From an uncultured Bacteroidales bacterium (GTDB lineage Bacteria; Bacteroidota; Bacteroidia; Bacteroidales; Muribaculaceae), in assembly GCA_900554845.1 (NCBI GenBank), contig USIY01000111.1:1-7228 (forward strand): DNA of 7,228 bases, in the 5' to 3' direction. Positions 1-5,773 of the stretch are shown one piece after another. The notes under the pieces are model-generated. The model was not told where the DNA came from. It saw nothing but the letters and a program-made list of their open reading frames with translations, and made no database searches. The translations under genes and the position numbers were made by a program. The first letter of the stretch is position 1. The number at the start of each line of letters is the position of its first letter.

Positions 1-195
1 TGCCAGAAGGCTTCCGACACACTTGAAGTGAAGATCTACGGAGGCGACTGCATCGTGGGCTCCGATGGCTCGATACGCATCATAGACTTCAACGACTGGC
101 CGAGCTTCGCCCCCTGCCGCGACGCCGCCGCCCCCGCCATAGCGAAGTATGTCCTCAAAGCCTGCCGCAACCGTTTGAAAAACATGAAAAAATGA
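1..195 (+). CDS. C-terminal end of an ATP-grasp-like protein (5' end outside window)
   Basis: The frame is open from base 1 and ends at TGA 193-195, giving the last 64 residues (CQKASDTLEVKIYGG... to ...RLKNMKK). The segment VKIYGGDCIVGSDGSIRIID followed by FNDWPSF looks like the last strands of an ATP-grasp fold, where the D and N of the D-x-N motif bind the metal of Mg-ATP; ITPK-like inositol phosphate kinases show a comparable motif. ATP-grasp enzymes join or phosphorylate substrates using ATP, but the substrate cannot be told from this fragment. The stop overlaps the next gene's start (ATGA, 192-195), so the two are probably translationally coupled and share a pathway with the CDP-alcohol phosphatidyltransferase. 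The frame and the coupling are seen directly. The ATP-grasp assignment is by motif only and is moderately sure. Confidence 0.6.
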   Translation, partial: CQKASDTLEVKIYGGDCIVGSDGSIRIIDFNDWPSFAPCRDAAAPAIAKYVLKACRNRLKNMKK

Positions 196-1139
196 GCGAC
201 AACAATAAGAAAAACAAAGAATACCAGGCTTCCTTGAAGTCCATGGACACGGAGGAATGGTTCGACCTTCATTTCTACCGTCCCATCGGATTCGCCTGGG
301 CCCGACTGGCACGCAAACTGGGAGTCACTCCCAACGTAATCACGATCGCCTCCATATTCTTAGGCGTAGGGGCCGGTGTATGCTTCTACTTCAACAACAT
401 CTGGTGGAACCTTCTTGGAGTCTTCCTATTGGTCTGGGCGGACTCCTTCGACTCGGCCGACGGTCAGCTGGCGCGCATGACCGGGCAATATTCCCGCATA
501 GGCCGCATCCTCGACGGCGTCAGCGGCGACCTGTGGTTCGCGGCAATATATGTGGCGATCTGCCTGCGCGAGAACGTCACCTCCGAATTCTTCATGGCCC
601 ACCATTGGGTGATATGGGTCATGGCGGTGGTCACCGGAATCTGCCATGCCACCCAGGCCGCCATGGCCGACTATTACCGCCAGTTCCACCTCTATTTTGT
701 AAAAGGACCCGACGGCTCGGAACTCGACAGCGCAGAGGCTCTGAAAAAGAAGCTCCGCGACATGAAATGGAGCAAGGAGCCCTGGAACAAACTCGTGCTG
801 CTGTTCTACACGAACTATACTGTAGGTCAGGAATCCAGAACCCCCTGGATGCAGAGACTGCGCCGGGCGTTGCATAAGAAATTCGGCGAAAATGTCCCTC
901 CCGCGGAATTCCGCGAACGTTTCCGCCGCGCTTCCCTCCCTCTGATGAAATACACAAATATCCTCAGCTTCAATGTCCGCACATGGGCGTTGTTCGCGGC
1001 GATATTGATTTTCCGGATGCCCTGGCTCTATTTCGCATTCGAACTGACCGTCCTGAACATATTGCTGGTTTACATGATGGTGCGTCACGAACGAATCTGC
1101 AGACAGTTTGCTAAAGAATTAGAGTGTGTTGAGTTTTAA
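192..1139 (+). CDS. CDP-alcohol phosphatidyltransferase family membrane protein
   Basis: This 315-residue integral membrane enzyme should transfer a phosphatidyl group from a CDP-activated lipid to an alcohol headgroup, releasing CMP, in the inner membrane. The family signature is plain at residues 87-113: D87-SA-D90-G91-QL-A94-R95-x8-G104-x3-D108, with a further Asp at 113. In the usual motif the last Asp lies four residues after D108; here G112 is at that place and D113 is one further on. Hydrophobic segments lie at about 47-82, 112-124, 137-157, 260-280 and 283-297, and a charged loop of about 100 residues (160-258) splits them, which is longer than in PgsA or PssA. The start ATG overlaps the preceding stop. 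The gene ends against a convergent hydrolase gene, with the stops overlapping. Bacteroidetes use such proteins for phosphatidylinositol-phosphate and other headgroups; an inositol-type alcohol fits the ATP-grasp neighbour but is only a guess. Confidence 0.88.
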   Translation: MSDNNKKNKEYQASLKSMDTEEWFDLHFYRPIGFAWARLARKLGVTPNVITIASIFLGVGAGVCFYFNNIWWNLLGVFLLVWADSFDSADGQLARMTGQYSRIGRILDGVSGDLWFAAIYVAICLRENVTSEFFMAHHWVIWVMAVVTGICHATQAAMADYYRQFHLYFVKGPDGSELDSAEALKKKLRDMKWSKEPWNKLVLLFYTNYTVGQESRTPWMQRLRRALHKKFGENVPPAEFRERFRRASLPLMKYTNILSFNVRTWALFAAILIFRMPWLYFAFELTVLNILLVYMMVRHERICRQFAKELECVEF

Positions 1140-1954
1140 ACCGTTTTAACAATAATGAGTGTGAGAAGTAAAACTTCGTCTTTAAGTATCTTGAATGCCG
1201 GATGGCACATGTCGCCGTGGTTGAAGCCATCGAGTTTATATATCCTCACTTCGGGGTGACCGTTGAGTTTCATCATGCGCCACATATAGAGGTTCTCCTC
1301 GTAGCGGCCGAATAGCTCGAGATCAGCGTCGCCCGTGATGATAATATATGGAGGGGCGTCTTTACGGACATGAAAAAGCGGTGAATTTGAATCGACATAA
1401 GGAGTAAGTTCCTTAATACCTTTGCTTTTGCGGTCGGAGAAATGGGTTATCACCTGTCCGCTGAATGGTATGAGAGCCGCGATGGAGTCGGGATCTTTGC
1501 CGTAAAGGGCAAGTCTCGACCTGTCGAGACCTACCATGCTTGTAAGGAATCCACCCGCCGAATGACCGCTGACTATGATCCTTTCAGGGTCGCCGCCGTA
1601 TCTGGAGGCATTGTCGAAAGCCCAGGCCACGGCCTCCGCCGCATCGTCGATACATTCCGTCACTCCCACTTTGGGAATCAGTCTGTAGTTCGGAGCTATG
1701 ACCACATAGCCCTGTTCCTTAAGTTCTTCAGGAATATGTTTCTCGCCGCTTGTCAGCCCCCCGCCGTGAAACCAAACGACTACAGGCAGATTCGCTTCCC
1801 CTGTGGGATGATGTATGTCGAGTTTCAGCCTGGAGCGGGAATAATCATCGGACTTTGCGGAATACGGTATGTCGTATTCCGTGGTATAATCAGTCTGGGA
1901 AAATGCGTTGGTCGCGAAAAGCGTCAACAATAGCAGCAGAATTGTTTTGTTCAT
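1136..1954 (-). CDS. Secreted alpha/beta-hydrolase, esterase/lipase-like (BD-FAE or HSL type)
   Basis: The protein is 272 residues from ATG 1954. An upstream in-frame ATG at 2038 would add 28 residues and hide the signal peptide, and it lies upstream of the promoter, so it is rejected. Residues 1-19 (MNKTILLLLLTLFATNAFS) form a type I signal peptide with likely cleavage before Q20, so it acts in the periplasm or outside the cell. The fold markers come in order: oxyanion-hole HGGG at 63-66, nucleophile elbow GHSAGG with Ser132, acid Asp in GDAD (D211, possibly D209), and His246 in GFNHGD. This is a complete serine-hydrolase triad. Relatives cleave short acyl or feruloyl esters; the substrate cannot be read from sequence. 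No polysaccharide-utilisation genes lie nearby. The stop overlaps that of the convergent phosphatidyltransferase gene (1136-1139), so no hairpin terminator fits between them. A good Bacteroidetes promoter lies just upstream. Confidence 0.9.
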   Translation of the reverse strand: MNKTILLLLLTLFATNAFSQTDYTTEYDIPYSAKSDDYSRSRLKLDIHHPTGEANLPVVVWFHGGGLTSGEKHIPEELKEQGYVVIAPNYRLIPKVGVTECIDDAAEAVAWAFDNASRYGGDPERIIVSGHSAGGFLTSMVGLDRSRLALYGKDPDSIAALIPFSGQVITHFSDRKSKGIKELTPYVDSNSPLFHVRKDAPPYIIITGDADLELFGRYEENLYMWRMMKLNGHPEVRIYKLDGFNHGDMCHPAFKILKDEVLLLTLIIVKTV

Positions 1955-1974
1955 GATGAAATAGATTTTTGCCG

Positions 1975-2004
1975 CAAAGGTAATCATAATTATCGGATTA
2001 CCAA
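1975..2004 (-). promoter_or_regulatory. Bacteroidetes-type promoter for the secreted hydrolase
   Basis: Read on the minus strand, TACCTTTG (1982 to 1975) matches the -7 consensus TAnnTTTG exactly. A TTG (2004 to 2002) stands 19 bases upstream, which is the normal -33 spacing. The ATG at 1954 follows the -7 box by 20 bases, giving a short leader. This placement supports the start chosen for the hydrolase. Confidence 0.65.
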
Positions 2005-2115
2005 TCGGAATTTTCAGGTAAGCATTTTTATAGGGCAATTGTTTGAAAAATTACAAAAACAAGCACTCTAATTAAAGTTTCAACAACTTCAATGACTCGA
2101 ATTCGTTAAAATGTC

Positions 2116-2892
2116 ATGATACTGATAGCAGAGTCAAAAACTATGGCTTCCGGACAGAAGGAAGTAAGCCGTGAGGAATTCGTAAAATGCCGTCCGCTGT
2201 TCGACGGTATCGCCAACGCCATCATGGACTCGCTCCGCGGGCACAGTCTGGATCAGCTCGCCGCCGAGGCCGGAATCACGCTTCGGCTCGCCGCGTCGCT
2301 GCAACGCATGATCTATGAATTTCCCAACAAATCCACCGGAATCCGCGCCATCGACGCTTTCACCGGAGTCGTTTTCCGTCAGCTTGGACTCCCAGGGTAT
2401 GATGAGGCAGAAAGAGATTTTCTGCGTGACAACGTGCGGATAATCTCTTCTTTGTACGGCTGGCTGCATCCGTACGACATCATCAAGCCCTACCGCTTTG
2501 ATTTCAAGAGCCATGTCGCTCCCCTCGGCGAGACACTGATGAAATACTGGAAGAAAGACGTGACCATCGCCCTCGTGAAAGAACTGCAGGCAAAAGGAGA
2601 CTCCGACATCATCGACCTCCTGCCGTCCGACGCGTCCAAATGTGTGGACTGGAAATTGGTGAAGCGCTTCGCAAAGGTATACAAGGTCGATTTCAAGACC
2701 GTCGACGGGGCCGAAGCCTTGAAGACGCCCAATGCCGGCCGACTGAAGGAGCTCCGAGGCCGTCTGCTCGACCTGACAATCCGACACCGGCTTTCCTCGA
2801 GCGCCGAGATTGCCGCCCTGGAATCCTCCGACTTCATGCCCGACCCAGACGGTCCCCGCTTCCCCTCCTATCTCTCTTTCATCACCGCATGA
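2116..2892 (+). CDS. yaaA: YaaA family peroxide-stress protein (UPF0246/DUF328)
   Basis: The protein has 258 residues, close to the usual 250-260 of the family, and is cytoplasmic. It aligns by eye with E. coli YaaA throughout: N-terminal MILIAESKTM (family pattern I-L-[IL]-x-x-[AS]-K-T), AIDAFTGVVFRQL (78-90; E. coli AILAFKGDVYTGL), the hallmark RIISSLYGWLHPYDIIKPYR (108-127), DIIDLLPSDASKCV (164-177), and LRGRLLDLTIRHRL (213-226). YaaA in E. coli is induced by OxyR and limits free iron and oxidative DNA damage during hydrogen peroxide stress; the fold binds DNA. An ATG at 2111 runs into TGA after one codon, so 2116 is the start. No strong Shine-Dalgarno sequence is seen. The gene is divergent from the hydrolase with about 160 bases between, and no OxyR site was recognised. 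Base use matches the GC-richer left half of the window. Confidence 0.9.
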   Translation: MILIAESKTMASGQKEVSREEFVKCRPLFDGIANAIMDSLRGHSLDQLAAEAGITLRLAASLQRMIYEFPNKSTGIRAIDAFTGVVFRQLGLPGYDEAERDFLRDNVRIISSLYGWLHPYDIIKPYRFDFKSHVAPLGETLMKYWKKDVTIALVKELQAKGDSDIIDLLPSDASKCVDWKLVKRFAKVYKVDFKTVDGAEALKTPNAGRLKELRGRLLDLTIRHRLSSSAEIAALESSDFMPDPDGPRFPSYLSFITA

Positions 2893-2976
2893 CCCCGCCA
2901 CAACGAGTGAATTGATATAATTCAATACATTCTTTTTCCGTTAACTTACTGTCATCACCAAATCAAACTGTTTTCT

Positions 2977-3636
2977 ATGTTCAGAATACTTTTGACAATT
3001 ATATCGCTTGTTGTTCCGATTACAATGTCCGCACAATGGGGCAAAACAACAAATGTGCGTATTGAGCACAATGTAAAGACCGATAACGGCAGAACAATGC
3101 TTCAGGTGCATTTCAATATGGAGGCGCACCATGCCAACGGGCATCAGATTAAGACGATGCTCTTTATCGACTGTCCCGCCGGCACCCCTCATCACTGGGT
3201 CAATGGACAGAATATGGTTCAGGAGGGAAACCATTACATTTCAAATTACGAAGACTGCTATTGGAACGGTGACCAATGGATTGGAATTTATAATGACTGC
3301 CTTAATCCAAAACCCGGCAAGAACATATATTATGCCCGGATCGGCATTTGGGATGTAACCCTGAACCGATGGCTTAATGACTGGGACAACACTCCGTTTG
3401 TCTCTTACGAAATGACAGGATCCGCCCCTGCACAGACTCCCTACTATAATGTTCAGCCTTACATTCCGGCCACACCTCAACAAAACCTGTGCGGTGTATG
3501 CGGGGGCACCGGGCGCTGTTCAATATGTGGAGGGACCGGACTGAGTCCCAACCACGCATCCGGCATTCGTGCCAACTGCGGCGGTTGTGGAGGCACTGGA
3601 ATTTGTCCCACATGCAGCGGACGAGGCTGGAATTAA
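2977..3636 (+). CDS. Secreted protein with four C-terminal CxxCxGxG (DnaJ-like) zinc knuckles
   Basis: The product has 219 residues. Residues 1-19 are a signal peptide (MFRILLTIISLVVPITMSA) with Q20 as the likely first mature residue, so it leaves the cytoplasm. Residues 25-146 form a beta-rich aromatic domain I do not recognise (many W, Y, N; GNHYISNYEDCYWNGDQWIG). A proline/glutamine linker follows at 149-169. The C-terminus carries four cysteine pairs in DnaJ-type form: C172/C175 (CGVCGGTG), C181/C184 (CSICGGTG), C201/C204 (CGGCGGTG) and C210/C213 (CPTCSGRG), which would bind two zinc ions in the DnaJ arrangement. In DnaJ this module binds unfolded protein in the cytoplasm; here it sits on an exported protein without a J-domain, so the role is unknown. 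No operon partner: yaaA ends 84 bases upstream, and the next gene is on the other strand. Confidence 0.82.
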   Translation: MFRILLTIISLVVPITMSAQWGKTTNVRIEHNVKTDNGRTMLQVHFNMEAHHANGHQIKTMLFIDCPAGTPHHWVNGQNMVQEGNHYISNYEDCYWNGDQWIGIYNDCLNPKPGKNIYYARIGIWDVTLNRWLNDWDNTPFVSYEMTGSAPAQTPYYNVQPYIPATPQQNLCGVCGGTGRCSICGGTGLSPNHASGIRANCGGCGGTGICPTCSGRGWN

Positions 3637-3741
3637 AACCGAAGCCACGATAACAAAGCTTATGGCGATATCTATGAGTCAGGTGCATTGGAGAGAAATA
3701 GCACATGTTCCTTTTTGGAACACTCCACTCTGTGACCGATG

Positions 3742-4014
3742 TCAGTCGGGATTGTCATCATCTCCGGTGAAATACTTACGACGTCGGAATCCAAGGCGTA
3801 TAAGGCAATAGAGCAACGCTAAGAAACCAAGTGCCACCACCACCAGACCAAGGTAGAACACGAACTTCACGGCGGAGCAGAATCCCCATATGCCGATAAC
3901 GATGCCGGCAATAAAGATGACGAGCCAAAGGATCACATTGGCCTTACGTTTGCGGTCGACTATTTTCTCATCGTGAGCCATAATTTGGGCAGGAGTCTTA
4001 TCTGTGTCTTTCAT
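3742..4014 (-). CDS. Small two-helix membrane protein, hypothetical
   Basis: This is a 90-residue protein of unknown function. A charged N-terminus of about 25 residues (several K, D and R) precedes two transmembrane helices, about 27-46 (NVILWLVIFIAGIVIGIWGF) and 51-73 (FVFYLGLVVVALGFLALLYC). A basic stretch RLGFRRRK (73-80) and an acidic tail GDDDNPD follow. By the positive-inside rule both ends should face the cytoplasm. ATG 4014 is the first start; a second Met at residue 12 is possible but would lose part of the charged tail. No Shine-Dalgarno sequence or clear -7 box was found upstream. It stands alone on the minus strand, convergent with the zinc-knuckle gene (105 bases between) and divergent from the RhuM gene. 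The hydrophobic pattern makes it a real gene with fair confidence; no function is proposed. Confidence 0.68.
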   Translation of the reverse strand: MKDTDKTPAQIMAHDEKIVDRKRKANVILWLVIFIAGIVIGIWGFCSAVKFVFYLGLVVVALGFLALLYCLIRLGFRRRKYFTGDDDNPD

Positions 4015-4117
4015 AATTCACTTTTTATTGTACTGTTTTTTCATATTAACAAGCATCACGTCAAAAAAGCATACCCACCCCGCAAAAAACTATAGGAAAA
4101 CATATCAAAGTGAATAT

Positions 4118-4153
4118 AAGTACCTGCGAAGAATAAATTTTTCGTAGGTACTT
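4118..4153 (+). repeat. 16-bp stem-loop
   Basis: AAGTACCTGCGAA (4118-4130) pairs with TTCGTAGGTACTT (4141-4153), and three more pairs (4131-4133 with 4138-4140) leave a loop of four (TAAA). Two pairs are G-T, so the fold is best in RNA read from the plus strand. Neither flanking gene ends here, and no T-run follows, so it does not look like a terminator of a visible gene. Confidence 0.6.
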
Positions 4154-4284
4154 GACTAAATACAAGGAGGCGGAAGACAGCGAGAATCCACGGACAGACG
4201 CTTTCCGATAAAAGATAGAAGAACTTATAGAGAACTTCGACAAACCCACCAAAGCCTCTTGATACAGTCTGAGCAAAATGACAT

Positions 4285-4325
4285 CGGCAAATTGGTGAAT
4301 TACGCTGTAAATCGCTGATTTGCCG
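4285..4325. repeat. Inverted repeat upstream of RhuM promoter, possible operator
   Basis: CGGCAAAT at 4285-4292 is matched by its exact complement ATTTGCCG at 4318-4325, with 25 bases between. The right arm ends 11 bases before the -7 box of the RhuM gene, where a regulator could act. Function is inferred from position only. Confidence 0.35.
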
Positions 4326-4336
4326 TTTATTTTTCG

Positions 4337-4344
4337 TAACTTTG
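4337..4344 (+). promoter_or_regulatory. -7 box of the RhuM-family gene
   Basis: TAACTTTG matches the Bacteroidetes -7 consensus TAnnTTTG exactly and lies 20 bases before ATG 4365. The nearest TTTG upstream is only 14 bases away, closer than the usual 19-21, so the -33 element is weak or unusual. The promoter is intact although the gene it serves is interrupted. Confidence 0.5.
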
Positions 4345-4364
4345 CACTTGAAACTGAAACACCA

Positions 4365-5435
4365 ATGAACGAAATAGACAATAACAATAGCAACGTGCAG
4401 TCTGATAAAGAGAATGAAATAATCCTTTAAGTAGCTGTTCAAATTAATTTAGATGTTTGCGGGCGGCTATTTATTAGAATATTTGGAATATGGATAAAGG
4501 ATAATACTTACGTATGTGACTGATATCCATATTTCAAAGATTCAAGAAAGAGACCACGCAGACATCTGAAATATACTTATAAATTAATTTAAACAGCTAC
4601 TTATCAGCCTGATTCTACTCTGTCATTGGATGTCAGAGTGGAGAATGAAACCGTATGGCTGACACAAGCGCAGATGACGGAGTTGTTCCAAACCACAAGA
4701 AACAACATTACTCTGCATATCCGCAATATATTCAAGGAAGGAGAATTAGAGGAATCTTCAGTATGTAAGGAATCCTTACTAACTGCCGCCGACGGCAAAC
4801 GATACAAGACGAAGTTTTATTCGCTTGATGTCATAATATCAGTTGGTTATAGGGTAAAGTCCATCCGTGGCACCCAGTTTCGTATATGGGCTAATAAAAT
4901 TCTGAAAGATTATCTATTGCGCGGTTACAGCGTCAATCAGCGACTGTTATATATGGAGAGCCGCATTGACCGACGCTTGCTGGAACATGATAAAAGGCTC
5001 GATGATTTGACTGACAAGGTTGATTTCTTCATCCGCACATCCCTCCCTCCAAAAGAAGGCGTATTCTTTAACGGACAGATATTTGATGCGCATGAATTTA
5101 TCTGCCGTCTTATCAAGAGCGCCAATAAAAGGATTATTCTTATTGACAACTATGTCGATGAATCAGTGTTAGTCCAGCTTGATAATCGTAATGCAGATGT
5201 GTCGGCTGTAATATACACAGGAGAGATAAGCCGCACATTCCGTCAAAGTGTCAACAGGCATAACCGTCAGTATGCGCCCATAGATGTAAGGACGGCAGAC
5301 AGAATCCATGACCGATTTCTGATTATTGACGATACGCTTTATCATATAGGGGCATCCATTAAAGACCTTGGCAAGAAACTTTTCGCATTCTCGAAACTGG
5401 AAATTTCCCCGGACTATATTCTCGCTAATATTTGA
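4365..5435 (+). pseudogene. RhuM-family DNA-binding protein with PLD-like C-terminus, split by a MITE
   Basis: The original gene starts at ATG 4365, reads MNEIDNNNSNVQSDKENEII-L and stops at TAA 4428-4430, a stop created by the inserted element. The frame resumes after the element at 4602 as YQPDSTLSLDVRVENETVW and runs to TGA 5433-5435. Joined, it makes 298 residues, the usual size for Bacteroidetes RhuM proteins, which typically begin ...NEIILYQPD. Counting from TTG 4626, the RhuM domain is at 1-105 (WLTQAQMTELFQTTRNN; SVGYRVKSIRGTQFRIWAN), a coiled coil at 108-135, and a phospholipase-D-like tail at 136-269 with H228-D-R230-x4-D235-x6-GAS, a partial HKD motif with Arg for Lys. The family is tied to mobile and defence-like regions; its role is poorly known. 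Translation from TTG 4626 or ATG 4674 could still give a shortened protein, since only about 29 residues are lost from the front. Confidence 0.88.
4428..4603. mobile_element. 172-bp MITE with TA target-site duplication
   Basis: The element spans 4430-4601 and is flanked by TA at 4428-4429 and 4602-4603. Its ends are inverted repeats: left 4430-4450 (AGTAGCTGTTCAAATTAATT plus T) and right 4581-4601 match at 20 of 21 positions. Inner arms continue the symmetry: GAATATGGATA (4486-4496) against TATCCATATTT (4524-4534), with partial matches such as AGATGTTTGCG against its counterpart CGCAGACATCT (4557-4567), leaving a 27-base loop. It has no coding capacity, so a transposase elsewhere must have moved it. 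TA duplication is typical of IS630/Tc1-mariner elements and of some IS5 (IS427-type) elements; I cannot say which. Excision of element plus one TA restores CTT-TAT-CAG in the RhuM gene exactly, which fixes the boundaries. Confidence 0.9.
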
Positions 5436-5453
5436 GGTCGCAATTTGCGACCT
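5435..5453. repeat. 9+1+9 palindrome over the RhuM stop codon
   Basis: AGGTCGCAA (5435-5443), a single T, and TTGCGACCT (5445-5453) form a perfect palindrome beginning on the last base of the RhuM TGA. The one-base spacer makes it a poor RNA hairpin unless the inner pairs open, so it could be a protein-binding site or the upper part of the transcript end before the terminator. Confidence 0.6.
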
Positions 5454-5466
5454 TGAAAGACATTAT

Positions 5467-5496
5467 ATAAAGCTCTGCTTCGGCAGGGCTTTTTCT
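5467..5496 (+). terminator. Intrinsic terminator after the RhuM-family gene
   Basis: AAGCTCTGC (5470-5478) pairs with GCAGGGCTT (5483-5491) around a stable TTCG tetraloop (5479-5482), with one G-T pair, and a T-tract follows (5490-5494, then CT). It is placed 34 bases after the RhuM stop, as expected for a rho-independent terminator, and it separates that gene from the mobile-element region downstream. Confidence 0.85.
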
Positions 5497-5709
5497 GTCA
5501 TGAGGCTATATAATCGGCTGTGATTGCTTATGAGTGGTAATGAGCTACCACCCGTTTACCACTCAAAGAATCTGCTACCACCCTGCATTTTTCGTCAAAT
5601 ATCGGCTTTAATTCGCTGAAAAACAGATATTATTTTCGCCATGAAAAATTTTTGTTTTTGATCGTATTTTTCTAATTTTTACCACTCGGATACCACTCAA
5701 ATCGGGTAT

Positions 5710-5717
5710 TAAATTTG
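5710..5717 (+). promoter_or_regulatory. -7 box for the DUF3853-ATPase operon
   Basis: TAAATTTG fits the Bacteroidetes TAnnTTTG consensus exactly. No TTG is found at the usual distance upstream; instead the TACCACTC pair (5680-5699) occupies the place, which suggests control by a protein binding these boxes. The leader to ATG 5798 would be about 75 bases. Confidence 0.5.
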
Positions 5718-5733
5718 CATTGTCGAGGAACAC

Positions 5734-5773
5734 TTCCCGATGCCTTTTTTCGGAGCAATCCGACTGAAGGGAA
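5734..5773 (+). repeat. Nested hairpins in the leader of the DUF3853 gene
   Basis: TCGGA (5750-5754) and TCCGA (5759-5763) pair perfectly around a GCAA tetraloop, and TTCCC (5734-5738) pairs with GGGAA (5769-5773) outside it. This is a possible leader RNA structure just before the translation start region. The stems are short and it may be chance. Confidence 0.35.

Larger units (their letters stand above)
4015..4364. other. AT-rich intergenic region between two divergent genes
   Basis: I see no convincing gene in this stretch; open frames on the minus strand (to about 128 codons) lack recognisable composition or start signals and run through the RhuM promoter. It contains a 16-bp hairpin (4118-4153), an 8-bp inverted repeat (4285-4292 with 4318-4325) and a -7 box (4337-4344). 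A short plus-strand frame ending at TGA near 4317 reads like protein for about 50 codons but has no start codon; it may be a decayed gene end. Confidence 0.5.

Noticed and set aside
426..1088. Long minus-strand open frame (220 codons) inside the phosphatidyltransferase gene
   Set aside because: Its protein has no family pattern and lies opposite a gene with a clear catalytic motif; it is a shadow of GC-rich codon use.
1442..1933. Plus-strand open frame of 163 codons over the secreted hydrolase
   Set aside because: The minus strand carries a full catalytic triad and signal peptide; this frame has no support.
1955..2038. 28-residue N-terminal extension of the hydrolase
   Set aside because: It would start upstream of the promoter and place the signal peptide internally; ATG 1954 fits both better.
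2908..2924. TGAATT-N5-AATTCA inverted repeat before the zinc-knuckle gene
   Set aside because: Short arms of nearly pure A/T in an AT-rich gap; expected by chance and not placed like a terminator.
2134..2925. Minus-strand open frame of 263 codons over yaaA
   Set aside because: It is the complement of a well-matched YaaA gene, and its translation shows no recognisable domain.
3637..3741. Continuation of the zinc-knuckle protein in another frame past its stop
   Set aside because: The protein ends cleanly after the fourth knuckle; the alternative frame has no cysteine-glycine pattern or family match.
4056..4442. Minus-strand hydrophobic open frames in the AT-rich region
   Set aside because: They run across the RhuM promoter and start codon, and their hydrophobicity follows from T-rich codons; no start signal or family is seen.
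5531..5699. CRISPR array
   Set aside because: The repeats are only 8-10 bases, unevenly spaced, and in both orientations; no spacers of constant size and no cas genes.
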